Of a stretch of DNA of 64,000 nucleotides, positions 42,992 through 51,279 are shown piece after piece. Source of the DNA: Kuafuiihalomonas sp039024635 (GTDB lineage Bacteria; Myxococcota; Kuafuiibacteriia; Kuafuiibacteriales; Kuafuiibacteriaceae); contig JBCCQA010000002.1 in the NCBI GenBank assembly GCA_039024635.1, positions 186,001 through 250,000 on the forward strand. Direction: 5' to 3'. The first letter of the stretch is position 1. Every line of letters starts with the position of its first letter. The notes under the pieces were generated by a model. The model was not told the origin of the DNA, searched no databases, and was given only the letters and a program-made list of their open reading frames with translations. A program made the translations under genes and the position numbers.

Positions 42992-44740
42992 ATGGGCTCC
43001 ATACGCTACGCCGTCCTAGGTCCGTTGGCGTCGGCCGCCCCGAATCGCGCCTTCTTGGGGTGTGTCGTCCGTGACGGCGTAGCCTCACCCCAGGAACCCA
43101 TCGCCGTCGTTTGGCTTCCCGATGAGCTGGCCTACGATCAGGACGCGCTGAACCAGCTTCGGCGCCAGGCCGAATGGGTTCGTGCCTTGCGCCACCCCCA
43201 TGTGGTCGGCGTCTACGGCATCGAGTCCTTCGATGAAGGTTGGGCCCGCATCGTCCAGATGATCGACGGTGAGCCGCTTCCGGTGGTGGCTTCAGCGCTC
43301 AGGGCCCAGGGCCAGCTCGAAGCCGATGTCGTCGTGCGCATCGGCCTCGACGCGGCGGCTGGCCTTCAGCACGCCCATGAGTTCGGCGAAGCAAGCAATG
43401 GGCAGCCCATCGTTCACGGCGGCATCCGTCCCGAGACCCTGCTGATGGGCTTCGATGGTCGAACGCGGGTCTCGGGCTTCGGCGCGTCGGCCTTTCGACC
43501 TTTCCGGACCCTCCTCGAAGGCCGCAGAGCGACGGCATTCCTCGCGCCCGAGCAGCTCTTGGGCGGCGCGGACAGTGCTTCGGTCAGGACCGATGTGTAC
43601 GGACTGGCCGCGGTGCTGTTCGAGCTCCTGACTGGTGCTCCGCCTTTTTGGGAAGAGGCGGAGCTCGAGCGCGCCATCATGACCAAGGACCTCCAGCTGC
43701 CGCCCGAGGTCGAGGGCAGCGAAGGACTGGTGGCCACCCTTCAGCGCGGCCTTCACCGCCAGAGCCCCGAACGCTACGAGTCCATGGCGGATTTCGCAGC
43801 GGCGCTGGTCGCGGCCGGGCCATGTGACCGTGAGACCCTGGTCGCTCGGCTCGATGAGCTCTTTCCTCGCCAGGCCTTCATCCGGGCCAACCGGGCCTCA
43901 CTCCTGGAGTCGGCCGTCGACCCCGACACCCTCGCCATTTTGGAGCCGAGCCCGAGCGATGAGGTCTCGCCCCCCGTGGGGGATGCATCCAGTCCCTGGT
44001 CCGAGGCCCCGGCGCCAGAGCCGCCAGCAGCCGCGCCGACGGCCAAAGAGCTCTCGGCCGGACTGACGGGCCCCATCGCCCGATCGGTTGACCTGGCCCC
44101 CGAGCCCGACGGTCCCATCACCCATTTCGATCGCAAAGCGGGGGATGGCTCTCGGACCGCCCTGGCTTTGGTGGCGGCGCTCGCCTTCGTGTGCATCGGC
44201 GCCGTGGCTTGGTTCGGCAAGGGCGCGCCGCCCGAGGGCCTCGAGACCCCCAGCGCGCGCCATGAACTTCCCCCCGAGATCCTGGCCGGCGCCTTCGAGG
44301 CCGCACGACCGCCGCCTCCGCCCGAGGCGACGGGGCCTCAGCGCGCGGTCGCCCTGGATGCTACGCCCAGTGTCGAGATCTATCGCGGCGACGAGAAGCT
44401 CGGTCGAACGCCTTTGCAGGTCGAATTGCGCGCGGGCCAGCACGAGCTGCGGCTCACCGATGCCGAGCGAATGATCAACGTGTATCGAACCATCGAGGTT
44501 CGACCCGACGGCGAGAATGTTCTCCTCTTCCGGCTCAAGCCCGCCATCCTCGAAATCAAAGCCCCCGACGGCGCGACGGTGTTCCTCAACGACGTCGCTG
44601 TGGGACGGGCGCCGGTCGAGCCCCGCACGGTCTACGAAGGGCGCTACCTGCTCGTGGTTCAGTATCTGGGCCAGAGCTATCGGGCGCCCATCGCCGTCAA
44701 GCCGGGCCAACGAGTGGAGGTGGCGGCCGAGTTCGACTGA
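42992..44740 (+). CDS. Pseudokinase with transmembrane helix and PEGA domain
   Basis: From ATG at 42992 the 582-residue product has a Hanks-kinase fold but lost the catalytic residues. The VAIK position reads PIAVVWLP without Lys, HRDxKPxN reads HGGIRPETLL, and DFG reads VSGFGAS. Fold residues such as LAPEQLLGG and DVYGLAAVLFELLTGAPP remain. A linker leads to a helix near residue 400 (LALVAALAFVCIGAVAW), then PEGA-like repeats (SVEIYRGDEKLGRTPLQVEL, LEIKAPDGATVFLNDVAVG). It should be a signalling scaffold or allosteric partner. TTG at 42953 is a weaker start overlapping the TPR gene. Confidence 0.82.
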   Translation: MGSIRYAVLGPLASAAPNRAFLGCVVRDGVASPQEPIAVVWLPDELAYDQDALNQLRRQAEWVRALRHPHVVGVYGIESFDEGWARIVQMIDGEPLPVVASALRAQGQLEADVVVRIGLDAAAGLQHAHEFGEASNGQPIVHGGIRPETLLMGFDGRTRVSGFGASAFRPFRTLLEGRRATAFLAPEQLLGGADSASVRTDVYGLAAVLFELLTGAPPFWEEAELERAIMTKDLQLPPEVEGSEGLVATLQRGLHRQSPERYESMADFAAALVAAGPCDRETLVARLDELFPRQAFIRANRASLLESAVDPDTLAILEPSPSDEVSPPVGDASSPWSEAPAPEPPAAAPTAKELSAGLTGPIARSVDLAPEPDGPITHFDRKAGDGSRTALALVAALAFVCIGAVAWFGKGAPPEGLETPSARHELPPEILAGAFEAARPPPPPEATGPQRAVALDATPSVEIYRGDEKLGRTPLQVELRAGQHELRLTDAERMINVYRTIEVRPDGENVLLFRLKPAILEIKAPDGATVFLNDVAVGRAPVEPRTVYEGRYLLVVQYLGQSYRAPIAVKPGQRVEVAAEFD

Positions 44741-44746
44741 GCGGCC

Positions 44747-46435
44747 TCAGCCCTCCCATCCGAAGGCCAAAGACAGGTCGATCCCGGCCGGCTCGCCGAT
44801 GAAGGTCTCGGGAAGCTCGGCGTCCAGGGCGTTCTCCACCGCGACCCGCAGCCAGAAGCCTCGACCGAAATCGAGTCCGGCGAAGCCGCCGAGGCGCAGG
44901 AAGTCGTTGTCGACGCCGCTGCTCGCCCCTCTTCCTGCGAGGTGGACCTCGAAGACGCCGACCGGAGGATCCCAGCGAAGGCTTGAGCGAACGAAGATCC
45001 CGTCCTGAAGCAGGTCGGCCCGGCCCGGCTCGACGCGTCGCTCGCTGGGAAAGCGGCTCACCCAGCCCAATGCACCATGAACGGACAGGGCGCCGATCAA
45101 ACGAAGGCCGCCATCAAGCCGAAGGTCCGCCACCGCAGCGCCCTCCGCCTGGGGCTCAAGGACGAGCGGCCCCCCCCGGAAGCGGATTCCGCCTCGGCTG
45201 CTCTGCCAGGCAAGGAGGGCCGCGGCCCTCAAGCTTCGCTGATCGGCGTCGGGAATCGCGGCCGGTCGTCCCAGTCCGGCCAGCCCGTTCAGGCCCTTGC
45301 GCAGCTCTAGGCCCAGCTGAAGGTCCTGGCCCCAAGTCAGGGCCGCGTGGCCGGTCCAACCTCGGGTTTGGGTTTGTTCGAGCTCGTGAAGGAGGCCGCC
45401 GACCTCCAGACTGAGCCGCCAATCCCCTTCGGCGAAGCCGAGGCTTGGCCCACCCTCAAGCCTCAGGACATCCCCATCGAAGGGTCGGCCTGCGCTCCCG
45501 AGGTGGCGGAGCCCAAGCCGCCAGGGTCCGAGCGCCAGTTCGCCGTCCGCCTCCCAGGCGTAGAGGACCGGGTCGACGCGCGGCTGATCCGGGAAGCGGT
45601 AGCTGGCTCCCTGCCGAGACAAGCGAAGCGCCGCTCGATGATGGCCCCGATGCACCAGTCCGACGCCCACGACGTGGCGCACCACGTCCTGGGCCCCGAA
45701 GGGTCCGGGGCCGACGGGCTCTGGTTCTTTGTCCTCCCGACCGTCAATCCCGCCCAGGACCTCGAGCCGGGTCTGCTTGCTGCCGATGCTGAAGCGTCCG
45801 AGTCCGCCGGCCCGAAGTTCACGAAAGAGCCGACTGTCGGTGTCCTCATCTTCGGCGCCGGGATCGGTGGGTCTGCGGACCCGGAGGAGACCGTCGCCCC
45901 CTTCGCCGAAGGCCGCGAGCTGGAGATTCCACGCCTCGCCCTGCAGAGCGAGTCGGGCGCTGCCTCGCGCCGAGCGATCCGCAGATCGCGCCGAGGCCCA
46001 AGCCTGAGCGACCTGATCCTCGTCTCGCCAGGGTTCGAGGTGGAGGGACTCCACGTCAGCTCGGGCCAGGATGGGCGCTCGGCTCAGGACCACGCGACCG
46101 AACAGCTCGGGCGGAAGCTCGGACCATCCGCCGACGGCCGGCTCCACGAACCAGCCCCACAGCCTTTCTGTCCGGAGTCGCGTGTCGCCGCTCGGCCCAA
46201 ACACTGGGACGGGCGCCAGGTCCAGAGCTTCGTCCACGCTGCGGGCCAGGTTCTCGGTGAGGCGGGCTGCGGAGAAGCTACGCCCGTCCAAGCTAGGCGG
46301 TGCCCAGGTTGGGGTGCTCGTGGGCGCGAGCAAGGACGCCATCAGGTCCAAGTCCTGTGGACTGAGTGGGTCTTCAGGTGCGGACTGGCCGAACGCCAGG
46401 ACCAAGAGGAGCGCCGGCCCGGGCACGGGCGGCAT
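44747..46435 (-). CDS. Compact outer-membrane beta-barrel (TonB-receptor-like)
   Basis: The 562-residue protein has a signal-like N-terminus (GPALLLVLAFGQS), a short domain at residues 30-140 that may be a reduced plug, and then many alternating strands (RLALQGEAWNLQLAAFG, GPWRLGLRHLGSAGRP). The last strand GFWLRVAVENALDAELPE and IDLSLAFGW resemble the end of TonB-dependent receptors. A clear TonB box was not found, and it is shorter than the usual 650-800 residues. Substrate unknown. It lies 39 bases downstream of tRNA-Phe on the same strand. Confidence 0.62.
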   Translation of the reverse strand: MPPVPGPALLLVLAFGQSAPEDPLSPQDLDLMASLLAPTSTPTWAPPSLDGRSFSAARLTENLARSVDEALDLAPVPVFGPSGDTRLRTERLWGWFVEPAVGGWSELPPELFGRVVLSRAPILARADVESLHLEPWRDEDQVAQAWASARSADRSARGSARLALQGEAWNLQLAAFGEGGDGLLRVRRPTDPGAEDEDTDSRLFRELRAGGLGRFSIGSKQTRLEVLGGIDGREDKEPEPVGPGPFGAQDVVRHVVGVGLVHRGHHRAALRLSRQGASYRFPDQPRVDPVLYAWEADGELALGPWRLGLRHLGSAGRPFDGDVLRLEGGPSLGFAEGDWRLSLEVGGLLHELEQTQTRGWTGHAALTWGQDLQLGLELRKGLNGLAGLGRPAAIPDADQRSLRAAALLAWQSSRGGIRFRGGPLVLEPQAEGAAVADLRLDGGLRLIGALSVHGALGWVSRFPSERRVEPGRADLLQDGIFVRSSLRWDPPVGVFEVHLAGRGASSGVDNDFLRLGGFAGLDFGRGFWLRVAVENALDAELPETFIGEPAGIDLSLAFGWEG

Positions 46436-46474
46436 CTAGACAGAAGCGGCGCGCCGGGGAAAGGAGCGTTGGGA

Positions 46475-46547
46475 TGGCCAATCTCGGACTCGAACCAAGG
46501 ACACGCGGATTTTCAGTCCACTGCTCTACCAACTGAGCTAATTGGCC
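46475..46547 (-). tRNA. tRNA-Phe (GAA)
   Basis: Read on the minus strand the 73 bases fold as a cloverleaf. The acceptor stem is GGCCAAT with ATTGGCC plus discriminator A. D-arm GCTC-AGTTGGTA-GAGC, anticodon stem GTGGA with TCCGC around loop CTGAAAA (anticodon GAA), and T-arm CTTGG-TTCGAGT-CCGAG complete it. The 3' CCA is not encoded, so it needs CCA-adding enzyme. The sequence resembles tRNA-Phe of other proteobacteria. Confidence 0.95.
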
Positions 46548-46558
46548 AGGGGCTCGTG

Positions 46559-46587
46559 GGTCTAGCGCCATGAGGGCAGTTTGCCAA
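46559..46587 (-). promoter_or_regulatory. Predicted tRNA-Phe promoter
   Basis: On the minus strand, TTGGCA (46582-46587) and TAGACC (46559-46564) are separated by 17 bases, the ideal spacer, and lie 12 bases upstream of the tRNA 5' end. It matches the sigma-70 pattern moderately (4 of 6 and 3 of 6). It starts 28 bases after the outer-membrane gene's stop. Confidence 0.4.
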
Positions 46588-46614
46588 GGGTCAATGCGCT
46601 TGCGGTCCTGCGCC

Positions 46615-47436
46615 TCAGAAGCCGATGTCGTAGCCCAGGCCGAGACCCAGCTGGGGCACCATGGCGTACCGGGTGAGGATGTCGTCGACGTAGGTTTCGC
46701 CCTCGCGCGCCAAGGCGCTCGCTTCCTCTTGGAAGTTTTCGGTGTCGACGTCGATTCGAGTCTCCGAGGCGACGGTGCCCGTGAAGCCCGCCGACAGGCG
46801 AACGATGACCGGACCTGCGTAGAACCGGTAGCCCAGCTCGCCGTGGATGCCATGCATGGTGCTGCTCATCTGGACCGAGCCATTGATCGGATCTTCGCCT
46901 TGGTAGTTCAGGGCCTGCTCCAGGACCTCGGCCGACTCCAAGTCGCCGCCGAGCTGAATCAAGCTGTAGCCCGCGCTCAGATACAGTCCGCGCTTCTTGA
47001 ACGGGCTCCAAGACAGGAAGCCTCGAGCGACGAGGCTGTTCTCCAGCGCAGCGTTGAAGACTTGGTTCGTGGCCGGGTCTTGGAAGCCCCCCAAGTCGTT
47101 CACGATCGTCTCGGCCAAGTCGGCGTAGGGCTCGGGGATGACGCCTAGGCTTCCGCCCATTCGAAGGCGACCAGGCATCTCGAACTCGGCTCGGCCTCCC
47201 CAGAAGACGGGGAAGTCGGTCGCCCCCTCGACCATGACGTGCCACTTCTTGTCACGGTTTCGGATGCGGCTCTCCTGGAGGACCTGAAGCTCTGCATCAT
47301 CGCCGGCCGGCAGGGGGCTCAGGCTGGCGCCAGGCTCAGGTCTCGGAGTCGGCCCCGGCTCGGCCTGGGCAGGTCTAGCCAGAGCCAAACCGGCGACGAA
47401 GAGGGCGCATGGGGAGGTCCGCAGGTGCATGTCCAA
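46615..47436 (-). CDS. Outer-membrane beta-barrel protein
   Basis: A 273-residue secreted protein. The signal peptide is ALFVAGLALARPAQA, and the body has repeated alternating-strand segments (KWHVMVEGATDFPVFWGG, LVARGFLSWSPFKKRGLYLS, ELGYRFYAGPVIVRLSAGF) and ends in an aromatic residue (GLGYDIGF), the C-terminal Phe expected for outer-membrane insertion. The specific family is not recognised. ATG at 47436 or 47430. tRNA-Phe follows 67 bases downstream. Confidence 0.7.
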   Translation of the reverse strand: MDMHLRTSPCALFVAGLALARPAQAEPGPTPRPEPGASLSPLPAGDDAELQVLQESRIRNRDKKWHVMVEGATDFPVFWGGRAEFEMPGRLRMGGSLGVIPEPYADLAETIVNDLGGFQDPATNQVFNAALENSLVARGFLSWSPFKKRGLYLSAGYSLIQLGGDLESAEVLEQALNYQGEDPINGSVQMSSTMHGIHGELGYRFYAGPVIVRLSAGFTGTVASETRIDVDTENFQEEASALAREGETYVDDILTRYAMVPQLGLGLGYDIGF

Positions 47437-47591
47437 CAGGTTCGGAGGCGCTGCTTCATCTTTGATCTCTTCTCACGCATTCTCGAAATGAACATCAATA
47501 CTGCACCGATCCGCGCCATGCATGAAAGGTGGGCGTAAGGCAGCCCGTCCGATTTGGGAGGGTCCAGGGCGCCGAAAGGAGTTGAACGAGC

Positions 47592-48140
47592 GTGCCGGCT
47601 GAGGGTCAGATCACGCTCGTGGAGATCAGCTACGCCGACGGCCGGCCGGCCCCGAAGGATGCCTTGGTCCCCCTCGGAATCCGAGTCGCCACCTGGCCCG
47701 TCCCCGAGGCCGCGACCCCCTTGCTCGACAAGGAGCGGCTCGAGGACGGAGAGAAAACGACCGCCCTCGAGGCGATGGACGTCTACTTCGAGCGCCTGAA
47801 GGCCGAGCAGGGCTACCAGAGTCGAGACCTCATCATCCTCCACCCCGAAGTCCCGAAGCTGGACGAGATGTTGGCCAAGTTCGATCGCTGCCACATCCAC
47901 GACGACGATGAGGTCCGATACGTGGTCGACGGCGAAGGCGTGTTCGGCTTCGTCCTTCCCGACGGAGAGCAGGTCCATCTCAAGGTCGAAGCCGGGGAGT
48001 ACATCAACGTCCCGGCCGGGACCGAGCACTGGTTCTACCTGACCGAGAAGCGTCGCATCAAAGCGGTTCGCTACTTCTCCGGCACCGAAGGCTGGACCCC
48101 GAAATACACCGACACGCCCATCCAGCCCAAAGCCGCGTGA
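47592..48140 (+). CDS. mtnD: Acireductone dioxygenase
   Basis: A cupin of the methionine salvage pathway that cleaves acireductone with oxygen, giving the 2-keto acid precursor of methionine (iron form) or an off-pathway product (nickel form). Metal ligands are in FDRCHIHDDDEVRYVVDG (HxH plus Glu) and PAGTEHWFYL (His). Length 182 is normal. GTG at 47592 follows AAGGAG with good spacing. The stop overlaps the mtnB GTG (GTGA). Confidence 0.94.
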   Translation: MPAEGQITLVEISYADGRPAPKDALVPLGIRVATWPVPEAATPLLDKERLEDGEKTTALEAMDVYFERLKAEQGYQSRDLIILHPEVPKLDEMLAKFDRCHIHDDDEVRYVVDGEGVFGFVLPDGEQVHLKVEAGEYINVPAGTEHWFYLTEKRRIKAVRYFSGTEGWTPKYTDTPIQPKAA

Positions 48141-48772
48141 GCCCTCCTATCGGAGCGGAGGCCCTGCGAGACGCGCTCGTCGAGATCGGACGGCGCCAGG
48201 ATGCCCGAGCTTGGGTCCCGGCCACGGCGGGCAATCTGTCGGTGCGCCACCACGATCCATCTCAGGTCTGGATCACGGCCAGCGGCACCCACAAAGGTCG
48301 GCTCGGGCGGGACGATATTCTCCTCGTCGACCTGAACGGTGAGCTCGTTTCCGCGGCGCCGGGTCGTCGGCCCTCGGCGGAGACTTCGCTCCACCTGGCC
48401 GTCTACCGCAGCGTACCCGAAGCGCAGGCTTGCCTGCACGTCCATACCGTCGCCAACACCCTCGTTCACCGTTTGGGGGGCGAGGATGGTTTGGAGCTTC
48501 CACCCTTGGAGTTGGTCAAAGCCTTCGGGATCTGGGAGGCGGCGCCCGAGGTCAGCGTCCCGGTCTTCCCGAATCTACTCCGGGTCCCCGACATTGCCGG
48601 TCTGGTCGAAACCCGCTTCGGCCATGCGCCTCCCGAGCTTCCGGGCTTTCTCATTCGGGACCACGGCCTGACGGCATGGGGCGCCGATCTGGAGCGGGCC
48701 GATCACGCTTTGGAGGCCTTCGAGTTTCTGTTTCGGGCCAAGATCGAGCTGGCCCGTCTCTCTTTGGACTGA
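48137..48772 (+). CDS. mtnB: Methylthioribulose-1-phosphate dehydratase
   Basis: A class II aldolase-fold zinc enzyme of methionine salvage, dehydrating methylthioribulose 1-phosphate. VPATAGNLSVRHHD, ASGTHKGRLGRDD, SAETSLHLAVYR and CLHVHTVANT (zinc ligands) with RDHGLTAWG at the end are diagnostic. Length 211 is normal. It is coupled to mtnD by a four-base overlap. The intermediate step enzyme MtnC is not encoded nearby. The 3' end overlaps a convergent membrane-protein gene by 70 bases. Confidence 0.93.
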   Translation: MSPPIGAEALRDALVEIGRRQDARAWVPATAGNLSVRHHDPSQVWITASGTHKGRLGRDDILLVDLNGELVSAAPGRRPSAETSLHLAVYRSVPEAQACLHVHTVANTLVHRLGGEDGLELPPLELVKAFGIWEAAPEVSVPVFPNLLRVPDIAGLVETRFGHAPPELPGFLIRDHGLTAWGADLERADHALEAFEFLFRAKIELARLSLD

Positions 48773-49704
48773 GGGGCGAACGCGCCCAGAACCGGTAGGT
48801 CGGCCCAGATGCCCTTGGGGTCCACCGGCGGAGCCATAGGGCTGGCCACGAAGAGCAGGCCCAAGAGGAGGATGTTCGGGTTGAAGTCGATGGTGAGGGT
48901 CAAGATGCTCACGACGTGAAAGGCGATCAGGCCCATCCCCCACCATCGATGGAGGCGTGGCCGAAAGGCAGCTTGCAGAGCGAAGAGCTGCAGGTAGACC
49001 GTGCCCAGCATCAAGGGCCACAGCCAGTTCCCATACTCGATCATCCAGGGCCCCAACAGGCTGTCGGCGTCGGTCTGTTGGAGTCGGTCCGCCATGTGGC
49101 GGGCGAGGGCCGAAGGATGAAGCGGCGTCGGCTGACCGCGTAGACCTTGGTAGACCGTCCCGACGAGCTTGCCCAAGCCGGCCAGGCTGTAGGTCAGGGC
49201 GAGGGCGACCTGGGCCGCCGACCATACGAAGAGGGCCTGCTGTCGGTCCTTGCGCGCTCGTCCGGCCGCCCAGCCGGATCGGGGTTCGGGTAGGAAAATG
49301 AGCAGGAAGCTGAGGAAGAGCCACCCGTGCATGGCGTGGTGGATCTTTCCAAAAGAATATTTGAGGGCCAGGACCTCGAGCAGGCCCAAGAAGGCCAGGG
49401 CTCTTAGGCCTCGGCGCTCGGGAAGGGTGGCGGCGAGGAGCGCCCCGCCCAGGCCCAGGGCGAGAACCACAGAGCCACCCACGCCAGGGTCCACCCAGAC
49501 CATCCAGGCCACCGGCCAGCGGAGGGTGGGGCTCGGCGGATCGAGCAGCGGTCGGAGCTCGGCCAGACGGCTGACGTACCAGTAGGCCAGGAGCACGTAG
49601 GCCAAGCGAACCAAGGGCTCCAGTCGCGTTCCGGCCTGCGTGTGGCGAGAGAAGACGTCGGCCAGGGGTCGTCGGCTGCCCAGGCGCTTTCTCAACGAGG
49701 CCAC
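48703..49704 (-). CDS. HTTM-like multi-helix membrane protein
   Basis: From GTG at 49704 the 333-residue protein has about seven hydrophobic helices. Segments such as LEVLALKYSFGKIHHAMHGW, ALTYSLAGLGKLVG and GMGLIAFHVVSILTLTIDFN recall HTTM/vitamin K-dependent gamma-carboxylase-like membrane proteins, with His/Lys in the helices. Catalytic identity cannot be stated. It is co-linear with the next gene upstream (stop-start overlap of 13 bases) and convergent with mtnB, overlapping its last 70 bases. Confidence 0.68.
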   Translation of the reverse strand: MASLRKRLGSRRPLADVFSRHTQAGTRLEPLVRLAYVLLAYWYVSRLAELRPLLDPPSPTLRWPVAWMVWVDPGVGGSVVLALGLGGALLAATLPERRGLRALAFLGLLEVLALKYSFGKIHHAMHGWLFLSFLLIFLPEPRSGWAAGRARKDRQQALFVWSAAQVALALTYSLAGLGKLVGTVYQGLRGQPTPLHPSALARHMADRLQQTDADSLLGPWMIEYGNWLWPLMLGTVYLQLFALQAAFRPRLHRWWGMGLIAFHVVSILTLTIDFNPNILLLGLLFVASPMAPPVDPKGIWADLPVLGAFAPQSKERRASSILARNRNSKASKA

Positions 49705-50222
49705 GGGACCTCTCGGCAGCCTCCTTCGGTTTCGAATCGCGCGAGCCTCCGCCGATGGCGGTCGGGCGCACCCCGCCATCGCTCCACGGGATCGAAGATT
49801 ACCCTCATGACCGCGTAGCGGCTGGGGCCGGGGAGAAATCCGTCCTCGAGCCGACGCCGAAGGCGACGGACTTCTGCTTCGTCCTGGGCCTCCAGGGCCC
49901 GACCCAAGGCCTGAATCGCGGTCCAGGCGTCCATCGCGTGGGGCTCGGCCACCAGATGGAGCCGGCGGAACGGCGTGGGCTCGTCCAAGGCTTCGCCGGC
50001 CAGGGCCTCGACCTGAAGCTCGTAGCGGGTCTCGACGGTGGGCGTGATGGGAAACAGGAACCAGCAGAAGAACGGAAAGACCTCGAATCCCGGAGCCGCG
50101 CTGGCCAACATACCCGCCAGCACGTAGGCCGGCAGCAGGCGGGGCAGCCAAGCGCGGACGAAGCGGTAGCTCACCGTGGTGAAACCTGGACAATCCCACA
50201 GCTGGCGGCAAGCGTGGGTCAT
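49692..50222 (-). CDS. Hypothetical partner of the HTTM-like protein
   Basis: From ATG at 50222 the 176-residue product starts MTHACRQLWDCPGFTTVSYR, has one or two hydrophobic segments (LPAYVLAGMLASAAPGF, FPFFCWFLFPITPTVE), and a charged helical C-terminus (MDAWTAIQALGRALEAQDEA). No family recognised. The 13-base overlap with the HTTM-like gene supports co-translation. It is divergent from the TonB-like gene with 42 bases between starts. Confidence 0.6.
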   Translation of the reverse strand: MTHACRQLWDCPGFTTVSYRFVRAWLPRLLPAYVLAGMLASAAPGFEVFPFFCWFLFPITPTVETRYELQVEALAGEALDEPTPFRRLHLVAEPHAMDAWTAIQALGRALEAQDEAEVRRLRRRLEDGFLPGPSRYAVMRVIFDPVERWRGAPDRHRRRLARFETEGGCREVPWPR

Positions 50223-50264
50223 CGAGGCCTGCGAATAAAGGCCGATGAAGAGAACGGAGATCGG

Positions 50265-51269
50265 GTGAGAAGCACACGGACGTGGACATGGGCCCTGGGG
50301 GCCAGCCTGATGGCCCACGGCCTGGTGCTCGTCCTGCCGTCTCCGGGTCAGGCGACCCAGAACGTCGCGCCCCATGAGCTCAAGCTTCGCCTTCGGCCGC
50401 CGCCCGAGCCCGATGCGCCCCCGCCCGAGCCGGCATCGGAGCCTCCGCCCCCCGAACCAGAGCCGCCGCCGCCCCCGCCTCGGCCTCGGCCCAAGCCTCC
50501 GGTTCGGGTCGCCGAACCCCCGCCGCCCGTCTCGGCCGAGACGGCCCCCGAAGCGCCGGTTCCTCCACGCCCGCCCAAGAAGGTCGACCTCGACCTCAAG
50601 CCTCGCTGGAGCGATCCAAGCTCGACCGTGCGAAGGGTCCGGGCCCGTGGGAAGGTCCGAGCCGAAGCCCCCAGTCCGGGGCTCGAGCCGTCGGGCGGCG
50701 GTCGCTACATCTTTCGGCACTCCGGCTTCGATGCCCGGGTCGAGCGCGACGGTTCGGTCCGCTTTCGCGACAAGGCTGCTTTCAAGTTCCGGGGTTTGAT
50801 CAGCGACTTCGATCTGACCGAAGTGGCGATGAAGATCGCCAAGGACGATCCCTTTCGCAGCGACAAGCTCGCCTTCTTGGAGGGTAGCCGTGCCTTCCGG
50901 ACCGAGCTCCGAAGGAAGGCCGACAAGGAGCGAATGAAGCAGGCGGAGCGGGATGCACTCTTTCGGCTGCGGGCCATTTGGCGAGGCCCCGGGACTTCGG
51001 CCGAGCGGCGTCGTCTCATCTTCGAGGTCTGGGACGGCTGCGCCGAAACCGGAAGCGAAGCCCGAGTCGCTTCCGGTCGATTCGTGCGGCGAACGGTCCA
51101 GAGCTTCATCGAGCGGACCCTTCCTCGGGGTCACCCCGAAGGATTCACTTCCGGGGAGCTTGCGGCCTTCAACGCCGACCGACGCAGCCAAGCCCGCTTT
51201 GCCCCCTACGGCGGCGCTTCGTTGGCACGAGAAAGTGAGCCCGGAGGAGAATCCGAGACTCTGCCCTGA
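50265..51269 (+). CDS. TonB-like proline-rich periplasmic protein
   Basis: From GTG at 50265, with GGAGA five bases upstream, the 334-residue protein has one N-terminal helix (WALGASLMAHGLVLVLPSP) and a long Pro/Glu spacer (PPPEPDAPPPEPASEPPPPE), the TonB layout. The C-terminal 160 residues (GRYIFRHSGFDARVERDGSV, KFRGLISDFDLTEVAMKIA) do not match the TonB domain; that block recurs, in my recollection, in other myxobacterial secreted proteins. So it may be an envelope-spanning protein, not an energy transducer. Ends 10 bases before convergent mtgA. Confidence 0.68.
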   Translation: MRSTRTWTWALGASLMAHGLVLVLPSPGQATQNVAPHELKLRLRPPPEPDAPPPEPASEPPPPEPEPPPPPPRPRPKPPVRVAEPPPPVSAETAPEAPVPPRPPKKVDLDLKPRWSDPSSTVRRVRARGKVRAEAPSPGLEPSGGGRYIFRHSGFDARVERDGSVRFRDKAAFKFRGLISDFDLTEVAMKIAKDDPFRSDKLAFLEGSRAFRTELRRKADKERMKQAERDALFRLRAIWRGPGTSAERRRLIFEVWDGCAETGSEARVASGRFVRRTVQSFIERTLPRGHPEGFTSGELAAFNADRRSQARFAPYGGASLARESEPGGESETLP

Positions 51270-51279
51270 GCACCAAGAT

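Noticed and set aside
45347..46573. 408-residue plus-strand frame opposite the outer-membrane receptor
   Set aside because: It has no domain or signal, and runs across the tRNA gene. The minus strand shows signal peptide and barrel strands.
47437..47591. A SAM or other riboswitch upstream of mtnD
   Set aside because: No conserved SAM-I or SAM-II core or stem arrangement could be recognised, and the ribosome-binding site follows an ordinary spacer.
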